From contig NMRB01000322.1 in assembly GCA_002633025.1 (NCBI GenBank), positions 199,479 through 263,478 on the forward strand: DNA of 64,000 nt, written 5' to 3'. The notes beneath the pieces were generated by a model. The model ran no database searches and was not told where the DNA came from. It saw only the letters and a program-made list of their open reading frames with translations. Below are positions 23,169 through 33,535 of this stretch, piece after piece. Source of the DNA: Notospermus geniculatus (taxonomy: Eukaryota > Nemertea > Pilidiophora > Heteronemertea > Lineidae). A program made the translations under genes and the position numbers. Numbering within the stretch: the stretch's first letter is position 1; the number at the start of each line of letters is the position of its first letter.

Positions 23169-24069
23169 AAGAAAATGGAGACAGGTGTGAAGCTACTAGT
23201 TGCAGTGATTATTGTGTCTAGGACAATAGATAATCTCTGGAATTTGGTGGTGGATAGCTTCTTTCATTTTCTTATGCACTGCAATTCAGAGTTGGCAAGT
23301 GAAGAAAATGAACAGATCCTTTTATACATAGCATTATAGTGAATTACAACATTTGAAAAATAAAGATGTAACAACAAGTTACTTTGTTGAGTCTAATTTG
23401 TTTAAGCCTTTTGTAGCTGTGAGAGACGGTTATACCGTAAAGTGAAATATTTTCGTGTTAAAAAAGTTTTGCGAAAATTGCGAACTGCTGCGGCACTTGC
23501 TAAATTTTTTCTCTGTGAATGCAAAGTACCGTTGTCAGTCGCCATATGCAATGCGAAGTTAGTTCCGCGCTAAAACCTATATTGATGAGTCATCAGCACC
23601 ACTTGACCAGTGCAATGTGGGGATTCCCATCGTGATGTCATTCCCAGATGACCGGAACAAGTGTTTACACATAACAAGCATTGTGGAATGCAGGTCATGC
23701 CATGATATACAGCTTTCTGCTTCCTGAGAAGTGTGGTGTCGATCTTCTTCATTATTCAGGGTGTGACACTCATGAACATATTTCCCCAAAGAAAATTTTT
23801 ATAAGGAGATTTACTGCGAATATTTCTCCCCGTATGAATGCTGCATTTTTAGGTCATTTGCGAACATTTAGGACGTGAAAATATTTTGCTTTATGGTAGG
23901 TCAATGCAGGCCATTTTAATTTTTTTTGTGATGTTTAGTCTCTATGATTTACTGTATGAAGAACAGAAGAAAAACTGAAAGAACAACCATGACTTGGTGA
24001 ATGAGTTCCATGGAAACTTCATGGCGGTTTGGATGATCTGGTGAGAAGATTTGAAATTACAAAAGGGTT
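23169..24069. repeat. Diverged repeats of the copy A/B 3' segment
   Basis: Blocks such as GAACAGAAGAAAAACTGAAAG and CAACCATGACTTGGTGA at about 23950-24000 repeat, with divergence, words of 22930-22985. The segment near 24356-24480 repeats 23060-23230. This indicates an older tandem array beyond copy B. No gene. Confidence 0.55.
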
Positions 24070-24355
24070 AAGCTGGATTTAGCTGCACGCGGTATGCGGA
24101 TTGCGGAACGCGGTAAGCGGAAAGTTCAATGCATTTTGCATACAACAAATCGCTTCCGCCGGGGATTCCGCGGCCCTATACCGCATTCCGCGTGTCAGCT
24201 AAATGCAGCTTTAAGCTGGATTTAGCTGCACGCGGTATGCGGATTGCGGAACGCGGTAAGCGGAAAGTGCAATGCATTTCGCATACAACAAATCGCTTCC
24301 GCCAGGGATTCCGCGGGCCTATACCGCATTCCGCGTGTCAGCTAAATGCAGCTTT
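24070..24355. mobile_element. Two tandem copies of a 143-bp palindromic MITE
   Basis: Both copies contain GCTGGATTTAGCTGCACGCG ... CGCGTGTCAGCTAAATGCAGC and fold back over most of their length. TTAA lies before, between and after the copies, so a TTAA target is plausible. A third copy is at 50870-51012. Confidence 0.75.
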
Positions 24356-25820
24356 AAGGTGAAACAGTGAGAAGGTAATGTTTACTTTTGTGAATTTAGC
24401 AATGTGAGTTGTGATCCTTGAAAAAATGGAGACAGTTATGAACATGCTAATTCCAGTGATTATTTTGTAGAGTATAAGAAATAACCTGTGGAATTTGCAA
24501 GTGTAGGCCCTACAGTGATTTGCATGTTGACAAGGATGAAAAGTCAGATTTCTGAATTGATCAAAATGAATGACTTTTCAGATGGATTACTGTTGAAAAT
24601 ATCACGAGAAAAATGGAATGTTGCAAATACTGACTAGCATTTTCTAAAGCTATCTCTGATAAAGTGTTTTGATTCAGTTTTTGATTCAGTTCACTTAGTT
24701 TACTTATTTTGATTCAGTTCACTTAGCTCACTTAGTTGTTATTTGGCTCAATTCATGTCGTCGTTGTCGTCTTCATCAGTGTTCGACATGTTGATGATGT
24801 TTTGTCCTCGGACGGTAACTTTGGCGGTTATTGGCAAAAGAGCAATCAGGTTTTCTATTTGTTCATCATTGTCCCAAGCATCAGGCAGGTTCAGGCAGGA
24901 AGTTGAGATACGTCAATAAGATTTCAGGTATGACGGTGTAGTTTGTCATTTCCGTGTTGTCGGTGTCTTTGGTAGTGGCCAGGAGTGTGATCAGTGTATC
25001 TGTGATTTCATCAATTCCATCGATGACAATTGTGTATTCTTCTTGTGGCTGGTCAACGACCTGGAAATTGAAGGAAATAATCTATGAATATGTCGTAATC
25101 TTGGTGAATGTACCAGAAGAAGAAATGATAAGTGTTCAATGCAAGTGTTTCTTGACAGGGATTCATGAGAGATTATTTAATTTAATTTCAGACATTTGAT
25201 GAAAATTTACTGCTGATTTTTTCTTAATTTGTGAGCCAGTTGTCAGGTTGGAATGTTTTAACACCTTAGGATTCAATGGTAATTTCATGTTGCATTAGCA
25301 TTGATCCTTGATGGGGGAGGGGGGGGGGGCTACAGAGCTTTGTTGCTTGTTGCATTATACTTACTGTGATAGTTGTGTGTTTCGTCGAGTTCGCGTGAAT
25401 CACATTTTTATATTCGGTTGTTGTGGCGTTAATGACACGAATGAAATCGCCTGTGTTCAATGGGATATCTGCGCGGTCGCGCCAAAGTGACAGTTTAATG
25501 GTGTCCGAACGATCCTTGATGGAAATAGACCGTACTTTTGTTGGCGTGCCTTTCACATTGACAGTCCGTGGTGTTTCATCCTGGAAAGAGAAAGGGGAGG
25601 TTATTAGTATACAGTCCAGTCGTGTTATACTGTTCCTACACATACTGTGAGAGACAATTGGTTTGCTTGGTTGAAGGCATTTCAACATTGTGAATAACAA
25701 TATTCTCAATATATTGCCAGTGGTGGTATAATGAGAGTGGATTGTATTTTGGGATTTTTACTGGTCAATTGGTGATTTGCATAAATATAAAGGAGTCTTT
25801 TATGTTGACTTGTTGGTCTA

Positions 25821-26586
25821 CCATGTGTCCCAATAAATTATGTTGGTTACATTTCTACGACCAAATTGGATCAAATGGTTAAAGTAGGGCCTAACATGTA
25901 ACATGTAATAGACCTATCCATTTGCCCAGTTTGGTCATTCAAGCGCGAGGGCGTGGTTTAGGGTGTAGGCCAAGCCCCAAATCAGTCTGACTTCAGAGTG
26001 CCACTGGATCAATGCCTTTTTACACAAATGAACAGCGCACCTTCATGGTGTTGCAGTATCAAGAAACTGAGAATGCTGCTGAAGTTAGGCGACGTTTTGG
26101 AGCTCACGTTATTGCGCTCGGTCATGAACGTGAGTGGCCTCCACGTTCACCAGACCTGACACCTCTGGATTTTTGTCTCTGGGGCTACCTCAAGAACCGT
26201 GTGTTCGTGCCACAGCCAGCAGATATGCGAGAGTTGCGCGAACGGATAACAGCAGAGGTTGACGGCTTACGGCAAAACAACCTTGTTCGTGACTCCTTTC
26301 ATTCCATGAGACGAAGAATCCAGAGGTGTGTTGAAATTGATGGCGCTCAGGTTGAAGGACACCACAGGATGATGTAAGAGTTGGTATGAGGAACAAAATG
26401 TAATGAACCAGTATGCCACCTGTCATTTTACTTCTTTACCGAAGAATTCATTGGTTTGGCCTTACTTCATGTCACGGTCGTCGATCACCAGTCATTGCAT
26501 CACAACCAGTATTTAGGCCTCCCCTTAACCCCTTCATCCTATTTGGTGGTATAAATGTAACCAACATAATTTATTGGGACACATGG
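25821..26586. mobile_element. Tc1/mariner-superfamily element, internally deleted (766 bp)
   Basis: CCATGTGTCCCAATAAATTA at the left is exactly inverted at the right. The paired region extends about 40 bp. TA flanks both ends (25819-25820, 26587-26588). It contains the transposase remnant at 26012-26377 and lies in intron 1 of the RPA-like gene. Confidence 0.85.
26012..26377 (+). pseudogene. Truncated Tc1/mariner-type transposase
   Basis: 121 codons. The N-terminus (YTNEQRTFMVLQYQETENAA) resembles the DUF4817-type helix-turn-helix found in arthropod and marine mariner-like transposases. It is joined directly to the C-terminal catalytic end (WPPRSPDLTPLDFCLWGYLK), which carries the last acidic residue of the DDE/D triad. 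The first two catalytic residues, normally about 100-150 residues upstream, are missing, so an internal deletion joins the two parts in frame. The product cannot catalyse transposition but could still bind termini. The reading frame lies entirely between the inverted repeats of the 766-bp element. Confidence 0.78.
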
Positions 26587-27164
26587 TATACTTATCTGAA
26601 CAATTTGTCCTTGGAAGGAGCAGGTGGTTTTCTGTGGTGACATTTTAGCATTTGTTATTGGCATGACAGTTGATTCTGGTGGTTCAATCAAATGTATGGC
26701 AGCTTGTCTTGTTGCATCTGTAGTTGTGACAGCAGATGTACGTGTCACTTTACTTGCATTGGTAAGTAGCACTTCGTTTGGTTTGAGGATGAAGTTTCGA
26801 ATAATGATGCTTTCATTTGGTTTGATTTTTTCAATGAGTGTATCGTAGGCAAATGCACGCACGTGTCCAGTATGATCACAAATTGCAAAATTCATCAGGT
26901 TTTTGTTTTGTCCGGCTTTGTTCGTATAGTTCTGTGGGGTGCTGCAGATTGCAACGAAACATTTGAATGCTTTTGTTGATGGACAACCGCCAGGATTGGT
27001 TCTTGATGCGAGAAGACTTTGTATAGTGGTGGTCATTTCTGGATAGAAAAAGAAAATGATTGTATAAGTACTTTCCTGAAATAAGTTGATAGCAGAGGAT
27101 TGATTATATAATAATGGGATTAAACTATGTGTTTTTCTGGTTGATTGTGCTGACAGTTGTGTTA

Positions 27165-28050
27165 TTATAATTGAAGACTGAAACTAAGAAGTTTGTGGTC
27201 ACTAAAGTAGGAATGAATAACTGTGATGTTGAAACAAGAGGGAGGAAGATTTGAATAAATATGGTCCAGCATTGTGTGGTAGTCTGTTGTTTCTTCATTA
27301 ATGTATTGTTGACAGTTGAAATGGGACTTCATAGCTGCACGTATGTTTTGAAGTTGTTTGGAATTTGACAGACCATCAACATTGAAATCACCGAGGATGA
27401 CTATTTTCTGGCAAGGATTTAGGGACGTATTCTAAAAGCTTCCTTAAGTGTAAGGTCGACCTTAATCTTTTGTATTCTACCCTGCAAACAATAGCTAAAG
27501 GTCGACCTTACACTTAAGGAAGCTTCTAGAATACGGCCCTTAGTCTTGTTGATAGTTTAGATATAGCCGAAATGAGGTTTCTGAAGGGAATGTTTGGTGA
27601 TCGATAGAAAACAATGACTGAAATTAATAGCGTGTGTACTTGTACTTCAATAACAGTGATTTCTATAGAATTGTAATTGAATGGCTCGAATGATTTTAGT
27701 GGGTATTTTTGATGAGCATAGAATATGCTTCCATGACATTTTAAATTGTTAGTGATACTGTAATGAGCCGAATAGTTTTGTAAGTGATAGGGATGGGGAT
27801 GATGGATATAGTTGATATTTGTTTCTACTAGGCAAATCAAGTGAGAAGAAAGTAGACAGAAATCATAGGAAATATCTGGGAAATGTGTTTTTAATGAACG
27901 TATGTTTTGGAAAGTGATGATATAACAATTGGTGGTTGTGGGAGAAGTTGGTAGGTGGACCTGTAACATTGCTTCGTTTCTTAAGCGTTGCATTTCTTCT
28001 TGGACATATGGGTTTATACTAATGTCTTGGGGTCTGAAGTGTCTCAGGTG
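27165..28050 (-). pseudogene. EEP-type endonuclease domain of the Helentron-like element
   Basis: Minus strand, downstream of the helicase C-terminus in the same polyprotein order. N-terminal block YIITFQNIRSLKTHFPDI (Asn of the metal site) and LICLVETNI (Glu) lie before the break. Blocks VILGDFNVD, MLDHIYSN and SDHKLLSF lie after it and end at a TAA at 27165-27167. These are the signature motifs of the exonuclease/endonuclease/phosphatase fold that is fused to RepHel in Helentron (Helitron2) elements. A 118-bp MITE with TTA duplication splits the domain. With a single TTA kept, the frame on either side is continuous, so the domain was intact when the MITE arrived. Confidence 0.82.
27422..27539. 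mobile_element. 118-bp snapback MITE inside the endonuclease domain
   Basis: The ends GGGACGTATTCTAAAAGCTT and AAGCTTCTAGAATACGGCCC pair, with a perfect inner segment AAGGTCGACC. TTA flanks both sides (27419-27421, 27540-27542). The same terminus family is at 4975-5101. Confidence 0.88.
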
Positions 28051-28930
28051 AATGCCGTTTAGAGACTTACAACGACTCAAGCCAACATAGTGGATGGGGT
28101 CTTGGTTAATACTTCAAATATGGTGGCCATATTTGAAGTATTTTGTGATTTGTGTTATTGGAACCGACTTGGGGTGAATATTCTTTGGTAATAAATGGTG
28201 TAAATGCGATCTGCATTTGTTCCCAATGGTTTCATCATTGAAATGCATCCAAATTATTAATGGTGTGGTATTGTTATTCTGATAATCAATTTTTGTGATT
28301 GTCCCCAGAGCTCCATTTGTGAGACCATCATCAACATTGATATTTGAAGTTAAGTCATACTGAATACCTTCTGCTTATTCCAAAGTTTTTGACAGGCCCA
28401 TTGTTTTTCTTGGATCATTGGGAATGTTTGACAGTTGGTGGTACATTTTGATTAATTTTATCAATAGCAATAACTGTCTCTTTCATATATTTGGTTGATT
28501 TCCATTTGGTAAAGATGGTACTATTGATTGCATCTATGAGTTTGTTAGAATAACAGATGTGGGGGATGTAAATGTTGTTTTCAGGAATTAGTGGTTCTAT
28601 AGATGTGTCTGATGTTGTATTTTGTCTTGACATAATCATTTTGAGATCATTTTTTGTATGTATGCCCTCACGTAAACGATTTAGGATCATTGCAAACGAT
28701 TCATCTTCTTTTTGACCCATGATTTCATCTAATTCAAATAGGACGAAATTGTCTTTCCAGAGATTGGGTGCTAAAGGGCCATAATCTGTCTTTATGTTTT
28801 GAAATATGTAGCGGTCTTTTACTGTTTTTAATTGAAAAAGATCTCCTACTGCTATTATGCTGACACTACGTTGTCTTTTGTGGCTGATGATAGGTGTGAT
28901 GTTTTTTTTGTACATTCATTGTCTGATGTT
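28051..28930 (-). pseudogene. Pif1-like helicase remnant of the Helentron-like element
   Basis: Minus strand. It begins in a Lys/Thr/Ser-rich linker that runs straight into SIIAVGDLFQLKTV (helicase motif III type). LFELDEIMGQ, LNRLREG and a region around ICYSNKLIDAINS follow. A second block after a stop and frameshift near 28390-28414 has NVDDGLTNGALGTI (motif V type) and ends YVGLSRCKSLNGI (motif VI type). Walker A and DEAD-type motifs I and II are missing. A 27-bp palindrome (TTCAAATATGGCCACCATATTTGAA) at about 28116-28142 replaces the expected region before motif VI. Helitron helicases of this class unwind DNA during rolling-circle transposition. This copy cannot work. Confidence 0.8.
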
Positions 28931-29553
28931 TTTTTTGTACGTTCATTTTCTTTAGTCTTTTTCACTGAACTATTGTCTTTGTTAGATGATTTGTGTTTGC
29001 GATCAATATTTTTTTCCTCTTTTTGGGTAAGTCTTGCACATTTTAACTTTTAGTTGTACTGTTATCAAGGTTGTGTGTATTGTGAGCATGAGAACTGTGT
29101 GAAGGTTTATTTTGATGTAGGGTTTGTTTCTGATGAGATTGAGTACTGTTGTTGTTACCTCGTGATTTACTGGTACTTAGTTTTACTGAGGAGAATGAAC
29201 TGGATGATTTCTTGCGATCCTTGTATTGTTTGTTTCTTCAATGATGGGTTACACATTTTAGAATTTGATTTCTCATTAGGTTCTATGTGGTTAAAGTGAT
29301 TATAGGTGGATCCTTTGGTTAGGAAACATTTCTTTTGATATGCTAGTTCCTTTGAGAGTGATTGTTCCAGTTGTTTATTCTGTGTCATGGTGGAGTGCTG
29401 TTTATTTTCATAGTTGATAACACTGCTGCTTTGTTCATCTACTGCTACTGCTACAACAATATTGTAGTGATTATTGTCGTTTTTTAAATAAATTGATGTG
29501 TTGTTCCTTTGTTGAAATTTGTCAACAATATGTCCAGTGTATCTGCACCATTG
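28931..29553 (-). other. Low-complexity linker at the deletion site of the Rep region
   Basis: The minus strand encodes Lys/Ser/Thr/Asn-rich sequence without domain structure, of the kind that lies between the OTU and Rep parts in related elements. The HUH endonuclease (HxH and YxxxY motifs) that should follow is not found in any frame. It is inferred to be deleted. Confidence 0.6.
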
Positions 29554-30484
29554 TCAAGTTGTTCCAACTTTTATATATGTGTAAATGTCTGTAGCTAGAA
29601 AGTGTGCAGATGTAATTAGTTCAACAGATGTTGCCCAAGTACCAAGAGAGAACATTTTTTTAGTATTAATGTAGTCATAAACTGTTGTGAATGGCTCTGG
29701 CAGCAAACCTTGAAATAAAGGATTGTGGTGCATCAAGTGGTTAACTATTGTTTCTCTTATGTGATCATGATAGTGCTGGGTTCCAAATATAATTAGTGAT
29801 AAACATCTGAAAAAGCAATTTCCATCTGGTATTATTCTAGCAATTGATATTGGTTGTAATGTGAATAGAGGCAGATTAACAAGAACAAAGAGCAGTTGAT
29901 TTTTGCACTCTGTGTTTGCAGATAATCCTAGGTTGAAAAGTTGTTGTTTTTTATTTTGCCATGGAATGTTCACTGGTTGGAAAGTGTTGGTAGTTTGTTC
30001 TATGCCTGTTGGTGCATATGAGTCTTTTTCATCACTGATACACGTTGAAGCCTTTGAATTAGATGTGGAGGTAGATTCGACTGTTTTGAAATCTGACAAG
30101 GTTTCTTCAGTTGTGGTATGCTTTGAATGATGTAATTTTGTGCGTTTTATGTTGAAATAATCTGGTTTATTACAGTCTGCCGTGTTGTCTAGTGATCTCT
30201 TTCTTGTCAGTTTCGTAGTTGTAATTGCAGATGGAGTAGATGATGAGTTCAGGTGAAAGCTTCTTGTTTTTCTAGTATGTTTGTTTTTAGTTGTACTGTG
30301 TCGTGTTGTATTGTCTGTTGGTGCTGATGTAGTAGTCTTTTGGACTGAAAATGACGATGATGATGATGATGGTACTGGTTCAGTTGTACTGTTGACTTGC
30401 AATGGAATAGGAAAGTCTGGTGGGAAATGAAACACAGTATGAGTTCTGTGGCGATTTGTATGTGCCAAGGGAGCAGTTGTGAGT
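29554..30484 (-). pseudogene. OTU-type cysteine peptidase region of the Helentron-like element
   Basis: Minus strand. A Ser/Thr-rich segment (about 200 residues) leads into an OTU-like domain with the catalytic-site motif IPDGNCFFRCLS (Asp and Cys), HYHDHIRETIVNHL and FSLGTWATSVELI. OTU domains occur in many animal Helitrons and remove ubiquitin-type modifications; their role in transposition is unknown. The C-terminal His-containing part is not visible before the stop at 29554. The frame is separated from the upstream peptidase region by one in-frame TAA near 30483, suggesting both once formed a single polyprotein. Confidence 0.78.
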
Positions 30485-31289
30485 TAAAATTCAACTAATG
30501 GCTGAGAAATCACTGAAGCAGCTATTTTCCTTAATTGTTCACACAAGGCACCTAAAGTAGAAAATCTTAATAATTTGCAAACACCATTTGCATCAAGTAA
30601 CCCACATTTGTTCCTAGCATGAGGATCAAATAAATATAATTTCTCATCAATGTGAAACAGTGCAATACAGAAATCTTTGATGCAAAGGAAACACCGAGAT
30701 GACTCGTTTGTTGTTGTTAAAAAAAGGCAGTATTTATTGCAGTTTCTGGAGAATACTGGAGTGCATTTGGATCATCTGTACCATGTATTGTTCCCAAGAA
30801 GGAAATCTGCTTCTTTGCTAACATTTTGAAATGTTGTCCAGTTACTGCTTTTGGTAGTTCACTTGGATGTAGATATTATTCACGTTGATTTGTGCGGTAA
30901 ACATAGCGATAAATTGAATCACCAGCATAAAGAACAGAATGTAAATCATTTGTTGTCCATTGATTTGGGTGTTTGAGCTTTGAAAGAATGATTGCAGCAA
31001 AACAATTAGCTACACATTGTTTTCCACGTGAAAAATGAGGGAACACCTTTGATCCTTGGTGAAACTGTCCTCTGGTCACACAAAACAACGCTGTGCATTC
31101 GAGAGTGATAGGTCCAGGATTTCTTTCTACATCATTTGCGTGCATCAACTTATCAAATAAGTAACAGTGGTTGTAAACATGCCACGAGAGAACAGTAATG
31201 AACTTGACCAATGGTACTGTTCGTTTCCTTTTTAACTGCTTTAACACTGCATTGTATATTTGGTTGAAAACAGTTCTGAAGAAGACCAC
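30485..31289 (-). pseudogene. 2A motif followed by a C76-like cysteine peptidase
   Basis: Minus strand, N-terminal part of the Helentron-like polyprotein. A leader of about 50 residues ends in DVERNPGP, the 2A ribosome-skipping consensus. A domain follows with GQFHQGS, then RGKQCVANCF (putative catalytic Cys). After a TAA near 30892 and a frameshift near 30720 comes YLFDPHARNKCG (putative Asp/His). This arrangement resembles the C76 (herpesvirus tegument-type) deubiquitinating peptidase fold reported in other mobile elements; the assignment is from motif memory, not search. The 2A site would release the leader during translation. Two breaks make this copy non-functional as it stands. Confidence 0.68.
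31110..31133 (-). promoter_or_regulatory. 2A-type ribosome-skipping site (DVERNPGP)
   Basis: The eight codons match the D-V/I-E-x-N-P-G-P consensus exactly, with the skip expected between Gly and Pro. Such sites are known in viruses and in some retrotransposons and genes of sea urchins and other invertebrates. Its place, about 50 residues after the initiator ATG and just before the peptidase, fits release of a leader peptide. Confidence 0.8.
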
Positions 31290-31447
31290 CTCAATTATGT
31301 CCTTTCAAACTTTGATGTGATTGTTTTAGTAATGAGACATGGTAAAGTCCTATAACCATGCGATACTGTGTCAGAGATATTCCCATAGTTTGATTGTAGA
31401 TGGAATTACTATTGGGTCTTGTTTTTGTGTAGAAGGTACTCTAGAAT

Positions 31448-31958
31448 CAAGAATATATAAGTACCAAGAATGTACAACTCAGTAATCAATCAAAAGGGTG
31501 GGCATTATGTTACTTTTTCTGATAATAGAGGGCGTACGGTAATTATAGGCATTCTAATTAAATAACCAATGTCTAGATTTAAGGGTTGTTGACTGAATTG
31601 TATTATTTAGAATAACGTCAATATTCTTATGTAAAGTTACAGGCATATTACTGGCATACAAAATTTTTTTGATTTTGGTGAAACATGGATTTGTTGTTTA
31701 GGTCAGAGTGCCCGACCCAGAGATCAAGTACGATATCAATTTGTCGAAAAAATGGTCCATTCAAAACTGCTCTGTAGCTCGGTTATTTCTGAGTGCATAC
31801 AACTGCGGGAGGTGTCATTTTGTTCGTAATGATCTTCCCTACACAATAATCCTTCACAAATTAAGATCCCTTCGGTTACAGGGTCACCTGAGGCAAATCA
31901 GTAAACTCACTTTTGCACATATTTGGAGTTGTACATTCTTGGTACTTATATATTCTTG
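31448..31958. mobile_element. 511-bp DNA element with 7-bp target duplication, copy 1
   Basis: CAAGAATATATAAGTACCAA begins the element and is inverted at the end (...GGTACTTATATATTCTTG). The paired ends are about 34 bp. CTAGAAT flanks both sides (31441-31447, 31959-31965). Copy 2 is at 39213-39808 with a different 7-bp duplication. No transposase. The superfamily is not assigned. Confidence 0.85.
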
Positions 31959-31965
31959 CTAGAAT

Positions 31966-33535
31966 GTATTGAATAGTTTTTCAGTGTACTCCAGTTCTGT
32001 CTGTATTGTAGTAGATGTGATGCAAGGTGAAGAGTAGGTACATGTAAAACAATGATAATCACAGTTTGTTGGATGAAAATGTGAACACTCGAAGTTAATT
32101 GGAAATTAGCAGAGAAATGAAATTTACTGAAAATACATGTACATGTAGTGATTTCAGTTTGTTTGTATTCGAAGAGGATCAGTATGATTGTACTTACTGG
32201 ATAATTGGACAGAATCCCTGAAATAGAAAGAAAGTTGGCAAAAAACAAATTGGAAATAATTCAGACATAATTTATAGGTGAAATAGCCTGTAATAAACCA
32301 GATAAGGCTGATTTGAAGTTACGCAAGAAACATGAATATTATCATAATGTTTCTTCGTTTACTATAGGCTGGATACTTACCAACACAATCTATCAAGTTT
32401 ACGACAACTGGTCATCAAAGTTGACCAAAATATGTTTGGTTGATCTGAAAAAAAACAAATTTAACAATATCAAATCAGTGTTATTAAAAGTAGAGCCGTA
32501 CACATTATTACAATGTTTCTTTGTTTATCATTGGGCAATCACTTACCTATCAATGCAATGTGTCGGGTTTATGAAAATAGTTATCAAAGTTCAGCAAAAT
32601 GTCTGGTTGACCTGAAAAAAAATTGAGAGAATATCAAAGATCTATGTTATTAAAAGCCATTGCCAAACATTCATTCACATCAATTTCATAGTCATGATAG
32701 GTACATAATTTTACCAAACATGCCAAATGTTGGATTGGATATACTTCTCATTTACGAGGTGGATGGCTGTCCAATCACTGTGCATGTGCCATCACAGTGT
32801 CGCAACAAATCTTTTGAGTCACCATTCTAGAACTAATCTGTATGAACATGCACAGTGGGGCCATGGCGCAAAAGAAAACTACACAGCATTTATGTTGCAA
32901 CACAAAAAGTACCTAATGTTGGATGGAGTTGTCTGCATGTCGGATGCTGATGTTTTTCTGAGAAATCTTAGAGAATGAAGATGCAGAATGTGTTTTGAAG
33001 AGGAGGAANTCCGACATACATGTAATAAGACTTTGTCCAACATTCGGGAGAGTGACATTTTGAATTTGTAAAAACACTGGAAAATCCATTGTGTTCGACA
33101 TTATGACCATCACCATGATCACTAGAGGACAGAGCGTGCACATGGTCCTCCAGCAGCATGATGTGGCTTCCACTGCATGACATTGTCATTCATGCCGTTT
33201 TACACACTACAGTAGGCCTATGCACACATGTTTCTGACATTGGGCCTCAAAAACAAGAAGAAAACATTTTGTTCCACAGAAATCATGTCAATGATTTCCT
33301 TCCATTTGGCCCACTTGACGGCATAGACGTAGGCCAACATTGTCATGCTTGTGTCTACAACAGGAGAAATTTCGAGTTGGATCCTGGGACGAGGTTGTGA
33401 ACACTGCACTGCACTTCGTAAGCATAGTAAGCAGACCAGGACACGACTATCTCAGCTCACTTGGCGCTATAGGCTAGTCCCTAAAATAGGCCAAGTTCTA
33501 GAAGCCTGTGATATTTCACCATAGGGCCTGGGGTA
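31966..33535. repeat. No gene recognised; two diverged tandem units
   Basis: Segments 32338-32487 and 32513-32660 repeat the same order of words (TGTTTCTT.GTTTA, TATCAA, TTATTAAAAG) with much divergence. Frames at 32727-32978 and 33158-33400 have no recognisable domain. One ambiguous base is at 33009. Confidence 0.45.

Larger units (their letters stand above)
24755..27036 (-). pseudogene. RPA-like (OB-fold) gene of the Helentron-like element, three exons
   Basis: Minus strand. The first exon starts at the ATG at 27034-27036 and encodes an OB-fold-like region (KAFKCFVAICSTPQNYT ... NFAICDHTGHVRAFAYD). It runs to about 26594, where the donor appears altered (CAG/ATAAGT). Exon 2, 25365-25580, is bounded by TTTCCAG and GTAAGT and encodes a second OB-fold (VRSISIKDRSDTIKLSLWRD, then TGDFIRV). 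Exon 3, about 24758-25061, begins after TTTCCAG and ends in an acidic tail (NTDEDDNDD). A small tandem insertion near 24890 shifts its frame. RPA1-type single-strand-binding proteins accompany many animal and plant Helitrons. Intron 1 contains a Tc1/mariner-type insertion. Confidence 0.72.

Noticed and set aside
26190-26426. Minus-strand frame opposite the transposase remnant
   Set aside because: It is a shadow of the plus-strand transposase frame and has no motif of its own.
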